64,000 bases of DNA from JBCBKU01 sp965267475 (GTDB lineage: Bacteria; Pseudomonadota; Alphaproteobacteria; Rhodobacterales; Rhodobacteraceae): positions 1,674,001-1,738,000 of the forward strand of contig OZ254079.1 in assembly GCA_965267475.1 (NCBI GenBank), given 5' to 3'. The notes below the pieces were generated by a model, which saw only the letters and a list, made by a program, of their open reading frames with translations, had not been told where the DNA came from and made no database searches. Positions 59,720-64,000 of the stretch are shown one piece after another. Made by a program: the position numbers and the translations under genes. Every line of letters starts with the position of its first letter. Positions within the stretch are counted from its first letter, which is position 1.

Positions 59720-60966
59720 TGAAACTCTCCCATGATGCGGTCGGTGACATGATCGAGCGCAAGCGCGGCGGCGCCCCGGGCCCAGACCAGGTCCCCCCAA
59801 CTGTTGATTTCGATGCGTGTGCGGGGGCGATCCGGGTCCAGCGTCAGCGCCTGCATGTCGGCCAGCACATCCTCGGCATAGAGATAGTCATACCGAAGCC
59901 GTTCGCCGGACAGGATGATGAGTTCCGGGTCGAACAACTGGATCACATTGGCGACGCCGTGCGAAAGGTACCGCGCGGCGCGATGGAAGATGGCCCGGGC
60001 CGCCTGGTTCCCGGCCTTGGCCTGATCGAAGAGGCTTTCCAGCATCGCAGCGTCATTCTGATTTTTGGACGGGTGCTGGTTCAGCGCGGTCGACGCTTCG
60101 CGGACCAAAGCATAATCGGCGATATAGGCTTCAAGGCATCCACGCTGTCCGCAACGGCACAAGGCGCCATCGGGCTGCACTTTGGTGTGGCCCAGTTCCA
60201 GACCCAAACCCTGCGCGCCGCGAAACAGCCGGTTGTTCAGGACAAGGCCCATACCGACGCCATGTTCAATCGTGACGACTGCGAAGTTCTCCATGGACCG
60301 CCCGGCGCCGAACCACAGTTCGGCCAGCGTCAGCACGTTGGCATCGTTTTCGATATGGGTCGGGATGCCGAATGTCTCGGTCAGTTGCGCCTGAAGCGGA
60401 ATATCGCGCCCCGTGATCAGCGGCGACCAGACGACGATGCCCGAATTGTGGTTCACGACGCCGGGAATGCCGATCCCGAGCGCAGCTATGTCGTTCGGGG
60501 TCAGGTCTTGGCCGTCCAGCAGATCGTCGATCAGGCGGCGCACGTCGTCGAGAACTTGCGCGACGGTGTATTTGACGGGCGTGCTGTCGGTGCTGGTATA
60601 GGCGATCTCGTTGCCGGAAAAATCCGCGAGAAAGGCAGTTGAGCGGACGTCCGAGAACTTGATCCCGATCACGCGCTGCGCTTCACCACTGACTTTCAGA
60701 TCCACGGGCGGGCGCCCGCGACCGGTGGATTTCGGCTTGCCTTCGACCTCGCCCAGATAACCCGCCGAGATCAAATCGGAAGACAGTGCGGTGACCGAGC
60801 CGGGGCTGATTTCAAGGGCGCGGGCGATATCGACGCGTGACACCTGACCGGCCCCGCGCACATATTCGAAGATCTGCTGGCGGAGCGGTTTGGCCTCGGC
60901 CGCTGCGATGGGCAGCGTGGGCCCGCAGCCGGTGACGGCACCGATCGGAGCGCTTTCGCCGTCCAT
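59716..60966 (-). CDS. ROK-family transcriptional regulator (XylR-like)
   Basis: 416 residues. N-terminal winged HTH (QQIFEYVRGAGQVSRVDIAR, SPGSVTALSSDLISAGYLG); ROK kinase-like domain with VIGIKFSDVR, GIGIPGVV, VTIEHGVGMGLVLNN, zinc site CRCGQRGCLEAY. Divergent from xylFHG, so it is very likely their xylose-responsive repressor. Confidence 0.92.
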   Translation of the reverse strand: MDGESAPIGAVTGCGPTLPIAAAEAKPLRQQIFEYVRGAGQVSRVDIARALEISPGSVTALSSDLISAGYLGEVEGKPKSTGRGRPPVDLKVSGEAQRVIGIKFSDVRSTAFLADFSGNEIAYTSTDSTPVKYTVAQVLDDVRRLIDDLLDGQDLTPNDIAALGIGIPGVVNHNSGIVVWSPLITGRDIPLQAQLTETFGIPTHIENDANVLTLAELWFGAGRSMENFAVVTIEHGVGMGLVLNNRLFRGAQGLGLELGHTKVQPDGALCRCGQRGCLEAYIADYALVREASTALNQHPSKNQNDAAMLESLFDQAKAGNQAARAIFHRAARYLSHGVANVIQLFDPELIILSGERLRYDYLYAEDVLADMQALTLDPDRPRTRIEINSWGDLVWARGAAALALDHVTDRIMGEFQ

Positions 60967-61078
60967 TACTTCAGATCACGAATAAAAAAAACGCAATCTG
61001 CCAGAGGTACGCACCATTTTGCCGCTGATTTGGCCATGAAATTTCCTCCCTGCCGCAAATCTAAGGGGTATTCAGACG

Positions 61079-61102
61079 AAATTGCAATTTTTTATTTTGA
61101 CA
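61079..61102 (+). promoter_or_regulatory. Candidate operator/promoter region for xylFHG
   Basis: Perfect palindrome AAATTGCAATTT (61079-61090) and -35-like TTGACA (61097-61102) in the AT-rich divergent interval between ROK and xylF. No strong -10 hexamer is seen at 16-18 bases. The palindrome is a plausible ROK operator. Confidence 0.4.
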
Positions 61103-61189
61103 ATCGAAATTATTCTGCCATCGTGTCAAGCAGGGGGCAGAAGCCTGATTCACAGGTGTCGGACGTCCCCGTCCATTTGGGAGGACTAC

Positions 61190-62221
61190 ATGCGTAACGC
61201 ACTTTTTGCGGCGGCGGTGGTAACCGCGGCCTCTGTCACATCGGCATTCGCCGACGGCCATGCTCTGACGGTCGGCGTCAGCTGGTCAAACTTTCAGGAA
61301 GAGCGCTGGAAAACGGACGAAGCGGCCATCAAGGGCGCTTTGGACGCTGCTGGCGCATCCTATGTGTCGGCTGATGCTCAGTCGTCATCGGGCAAGCAGT
61401 TGGCCGATATCGAATCGCTGATCGCGCAGGGCGTCGATGCCCTGATCGTTCTGGCGCAGGACGCGTCGGCCATCGGCCCGGCTGTCCAAGCGGCTGCCGA
61501 CGAAGGAATCCCGGTCATTGCCTATGACCGTCTGATCGAAGACGAGCGTGCCTATTACCTGACATTCGACAACGTGGAAGTTGGCCGGATGCAGGCCCGT
61601 GCCGTGCTCGAAGCTGCTCCGAAGGGCCGCTATGTCATGATCAAGGGCTCGCCAACCGACCCGAACGCAGACTTCCTGCGCGGTGGTCAGCAGGAAGTTC
61701 TTCAAGCGGCGATCGACGCGGGTGACATCACCATCGTCGGCGAGGCGTACACCGATGGCTGGGTTCCTGCGAATGCGCAGAAGAACATGGAGCAGATCCT
61801 GACAGCCAACGACAACGGCGTTGATGCTGTTGTGGCTTCAAACGACGGCACAGCCGGTGGCGTTGTGGCTGCGCTGACGGCCCAGGGCCTGGAAGGTCTG
61901 CCGGTCTCGGGTCAGGACGGCGACCATGCCGCGCTGAACCGCGTTGCCCTTGGCACGCAGACCGTGTCGGTCTGGAAGGACGCACGTGCGCTTGGCAAGG
62001 CCGCCGGTGAAATCGCCGTCGCCTTGGCTGGAGGCACCGCTCTGAGTGATGTCGAAGGCACAATCCAGTTCGAAACACCGGGTGGCAACACGATGAATGC
62101 GACCCTTCTGGCCCCGCAGCCGATCACGAAAGACAACCTGACGGTCGTGACGGATGCAGGCTGGATCGATGTCGACAAGCTTTGCCAGGGCGTCTCGGGC
62201 GGCCCGGCGCCTTGTAACTAA
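61190..62221 (+). CDS. xylF: D-xylose ABC transporter substrate-binding protein
   Basis: 343 residues from ATG 61190 after GGGAGGA. Signal peptide (NALFAAAVVTAASVTSAFA). Periplasmic sugar-binding fold: LTVGVSWSNFQEERWKTDEA, VIAYDRLIEDERAYYLTFDN, VIKGSPTDPNADF-like MIKGSPTDPNADFLRGGQQE, VSGQDGDHAALN. Binds xylose for XylGH. Confidence 0.94.
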   Translation: MRNALFAAAVVTAASVTSAFADGHALTVGVSWSNFQEERWKTDEAAIKGALDAAGASYVSADAQSSSGKQLADIESLIAQGVDALIVLAQDASAIGPAVQAAADEGIPVIAYDRLIEDERAYYLTFDNVEVGRMQARAVLEAAPKGRYVMIKGSPTDPNADFLRGGQQEVLQAAIDAGDITIVGEAYTDGWVPANAQKNMEQILTANDNGVDAVVASNDGTAGGVVAALTAQGLEGLPVSGQDGDHAALNRVALGTQTVSVWKDARALGKAAGEIAVALAGGTALSDVEGTIQFETPGGNTMNATLLAPQPITKDNLTVVTDAGWIDVDKLCQGVSGGPAPCN

Positions 62222-62232
62222 GGCACTCCCTA

Positions 62233-62261
62233 GGGGTGGTCCCTTCCTTTGGGGCCGCCCC
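62233..62261 (+). other. Intercistronic hairpin xylF-xylH
   Basis: GGGGTGGTCCC-TTCCTTT-GGGGCCGCCCC, an 11-bp stem with two G-U pairs, 11 bases after the xylF stop. No T-run. Such hairpins often protect the binding-protein mRNA and reduce read-through into the permease. Confidence 0.75.
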
Positions 62262-62313
62262 ACATGCAACACTATTCCCAACGCAATTCTGCTGACCGCT
62301 TTCAGGAGGCCGC

Positions 62314-63606
62314 ATGTCTGACGCGACCGTAGAGGAAAGTATGCCCAAGCGGCGCAACGTCTTCGAGATCCTCGAACTCGATATGCGCCTTCTTGGTATG
62401 ATCGGTGCCTTTGTTGTCATTTGCCTTGTGTTCAACTTCGCAACGGACGGCAGGTTTCTGACACCGCGCAACCTGTTCAACCTGTCGGTTCAGACCGCAT
62501 CGGTCGGCGTCATGGCCACCGGCATGGTCTTCGTCATCGTCACGCGAAACATTGACCTGTCCGTGGGTTCGATGTTGGGCTTCATCGGGATGACAGTCGC
62601 TGCGCTGCAAGTGCAAGTGCTGCCCGATATCTTTGGGCTCGGCCATTGGTCGATCTGGATCATCGGCGTTCTGGCCGCGATGACCATGGGCGCGATCCTT
62701 GGAGCATTTCAGGGCTGGATCATCGGGTATCTGACGGTGCCCGCCTTCATCGTCACGCTGGGCGGCTTCCTGGTCTATCGGGGTGCCATGTGGTGGGTCA
62801 CGAAGGGGCAAACGCAGGCGCCATTGGATACGACCTTCCGCCTGCTTGGCGGTGGGGCAGAGGGGACCTTGGGCGAAACACTGTCCTGGGCCTTCGGGAT
62901 CGTCGCGGCGGTTCTGGCTGTGGGGCTTATGCTTCTGAGCCGGCGCCGGAAGGCGGGGCATGGCTTTCAGGTCAAGCCGGCCTGGGCCGAGGCCTTTCTG
63001 GTCGCACTGACCGCCGGCCTGATCATCGCTTTTGTCTGGACAATGAATTCTTATCCGATCCCGAAAGGCGCCATGCGGCGCATCACCGAAGCGCGCGGCA
63101 TCGAGTACACAGAAGATCTGGTTTGGAACCATGGGGTCGCCATTCCGGTTCTGATCCTGGTGGTGGTCACCGTGGTGATGACCATCATTGCGTCGCGCAC
63201 GCGCTTTGGCCGTTACGTCTATGCGACCGGCGGCAATCCGGAAGCGGCCGAACTGTCGGGCGTGAACACGCGGATGCTGACCGTGAAGGTCTTCGCGCTG
63301 ATGGGCATTTTGACGGGTATTTCGGCGGTCATCGCCTCGGCCCGTCTAAACGCGGTCGATGTGGGTCTTGGCACCTTGGATGAGTTGCGCGTCATCGCTG
63401 CTGCGGTCATCGGGGGCACCGCGCTGTCCGGTGGTTTCGGCACGATCTATGGCGCAGTGATCGGAGCGCTGATCATGCAGACCCTGATTTCGGGAATGGC
63501 CTCGGTCGGTGTCGACGCGCCGCTTCAGTCCATCGTCGTCGGCGTTGTCCTGGTCTTCGCGGTCTGGGTCGACATTGTTTATCGTCGCAGAGCGGGGGCA
63601 AAGTAA
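62314..63606 (+). CDS. xylH: Xylose ABC transporter permease
   Basis: 430 residues, about ten membrane helices: MATGMVFVIVTRNIDLSVGS (BPD_transp_2 signature), GAFQGWIIGYLTVPAFIVTL, GNPEAAELSGVNT, AAVIGGTALSGGFGTIYGAV. Start preceded by AGGAGG. Overlaps xylG by one base (TAATG). Confidence 0.95.
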   Translation: MSDATVEESMPKRRNVFEILELDMRLLGMIGAFVVICLVFNFATDGRFLTPRNLFNLSVQTASVGVMATGMVFVIVTRNIDLSVGSMLGFIGMTVAALQVQVLPDIFGLGHWSIWIIGVLAAMTMGAILGAFQGWIIGYLTVPAFIVTLGGFLVYRGAMWWVTKGQTQAPLDTTFRLLGGGAEGTLGETLSWAFGIVAAVLAVGLMLLSRRRKAGHGFQVKPAWAEAFLVALTAGLIIAFVWTMNSYPIPKGAMRRITEARGIEYTEDLVWNHGVAIPVLILVVVTVVMTIIASRTRFGRYVYATGGNPEAAELSGVNTRMLTVKVFALMGILTGISAVIASARLNAVDVGLGTLDELRVIAAAVIGGTALSGGFGTIYGAVIGALIMQTLISGMASVGVDAPLQSIVVGVVLVFAVWVDIVYRRRAGAK

Positions 63607-64000
63607 TGGCGGATCGAAGCGGAACGCCCCTGGTCGAACTGACCGATATCTCGATTTCCTTTGGCGGGATCCGGGCCGTCGATCATGTCTCGATCGATCT
63701 GTACCCGGGCGAGGTTGTGGGTCTTCTGGGCCATAACGGCGCAGGCAAGTCGACGTTGATCAAGATTTTGTCCGGGGCCTATCAAAAGGATTCGGGCGAG
63801 ATCCGGATCAACGGCGAACTGGCCGAGATCAACAGCCCGCGCGATGCGCGCCACCATAATATCGAGACGATCTATCAGACGCTCGCCCTGTCCGATAATC
63901 TGAACAGCCCGGCGAACCTGTTCCTTGGGCGCGAGTTGGTGACGCCCCTGGGCTTTGTCGATGACGGGCGGATGGAGGCCGAGACGCGCAAGATCATGGC
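63606..64000 (+). CDS. xylG: Xylose ABC transporter ATP-binding protein, partial (cut at right edge)
   Basis: First ~131 codons. LVELTDISISFGGIRAVDHV, Walker A VVGLLGHNGAGKSTLIKILS, then Q-loop region YQTLALSDNLNSPANLFLGR. Full proteins (~260 single-domain or ~510 two-domain) extend beyond the window, so the domain number cannot be read. Confidence 0.93.
   Translation, partial: MADRSGTPLVELTDISISFGGIRAVDHVSIDLYPGEVVGLLGHNGAGKSTLIKILSGAYQKDSGEIRINGELAEINSPRDARHHNIETIYQTLALSDNLNSPANLFLGRELVTPLGFVDDGRMEAETRKIM

Overview
The window looks like a chromosomal segment of a high-GC alphaproteobacterium of the Rhodobacterales, most likely a marine roseobacter-type organism. The reasons are: alphaproteobacterial housekeeping blocks (SUV3-like helicase - S4 protein - FdxA - CarD; TatABC - DUF815 ATPase; SurE - Pcm - LysM/M23 lipoprotein), frequent GTG starts, many ATGA/GTGA stop-start overlaps, and short palindromic intergenic repeats. 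No tRNA, rRNA, CRISPR array, transposase or phage gene was recognised. This assignment is an inference from gene content.

Layout. 1-4 kb: parts of a ligase-associated DNA-repair group (ATP-dependent ligase cut by the window edge, and an MBL-fold exonuclease) separated by a DUF1127 gene, a LysR regulator and a catalytically dead signal-peptidase homologue. 4.1-9 kb: circularly permuted ATP-grasp, alpha-E, transglutaminase and the Anbu proteasome-like protease, with a lipoprotein gene on the opposite strand before anbu. 9-16.7 kb: aldolase, hydrolase, SCP2, TPR, SUV3 helicase, S4, ferredoxin, CarD, LysE. 16.7-19.6 kb: a 943-residue transmembrane protein that appears to join a PilM/GspL-like cytoplasmic end to a PilP/GspC-like periplasmic end. 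19.7-26.7 kb: SIMPL protein, O-acetylhomoserine sulfhydrylase with a structured leader, glycosyltransferase-like protein, membrane protein, Tat-exported phosphatase-like protein, FAD-linked oxidase.

26.8-35.8 kb is the most interesting part: an uninterrupted minus-strand cluster in the order Ser/Thr kinase, FHA protein, PP2C phosphatase, degenerate GTPase, large dynamin-like GTPase, small GTPase, roadblock-like 115-residue protein, 251-residue protein. It has the signalling trio often seen beside type VI secretion but no secretion genes. It may be a phospho-regulated membrane-remodelling system.

36-64 kb: DUF3179 protein, DEAD-box helicase, a sterol-desaturase-type hydroxylase fused to a creatininase-like domain with altered metal ligands, PrfC, cupins, a pentapeptide-repeat membrane protein, an orphan ABC ATPase, a WYL regulator, TatABC, the SurE/Pcm/LysM-M23 set, a methyltransferase-MarR-SDR group with two matching palindromic operators, PobA, an FG-GAP protein, and a ROK regulator divergent from xylFHG (xylG runs off the right edge). 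Two dispersed repeat families link distant intergenic regions: three hairpins whose loop is a four-tract G-quadruplex candidate, and two terminator-like hairpins.
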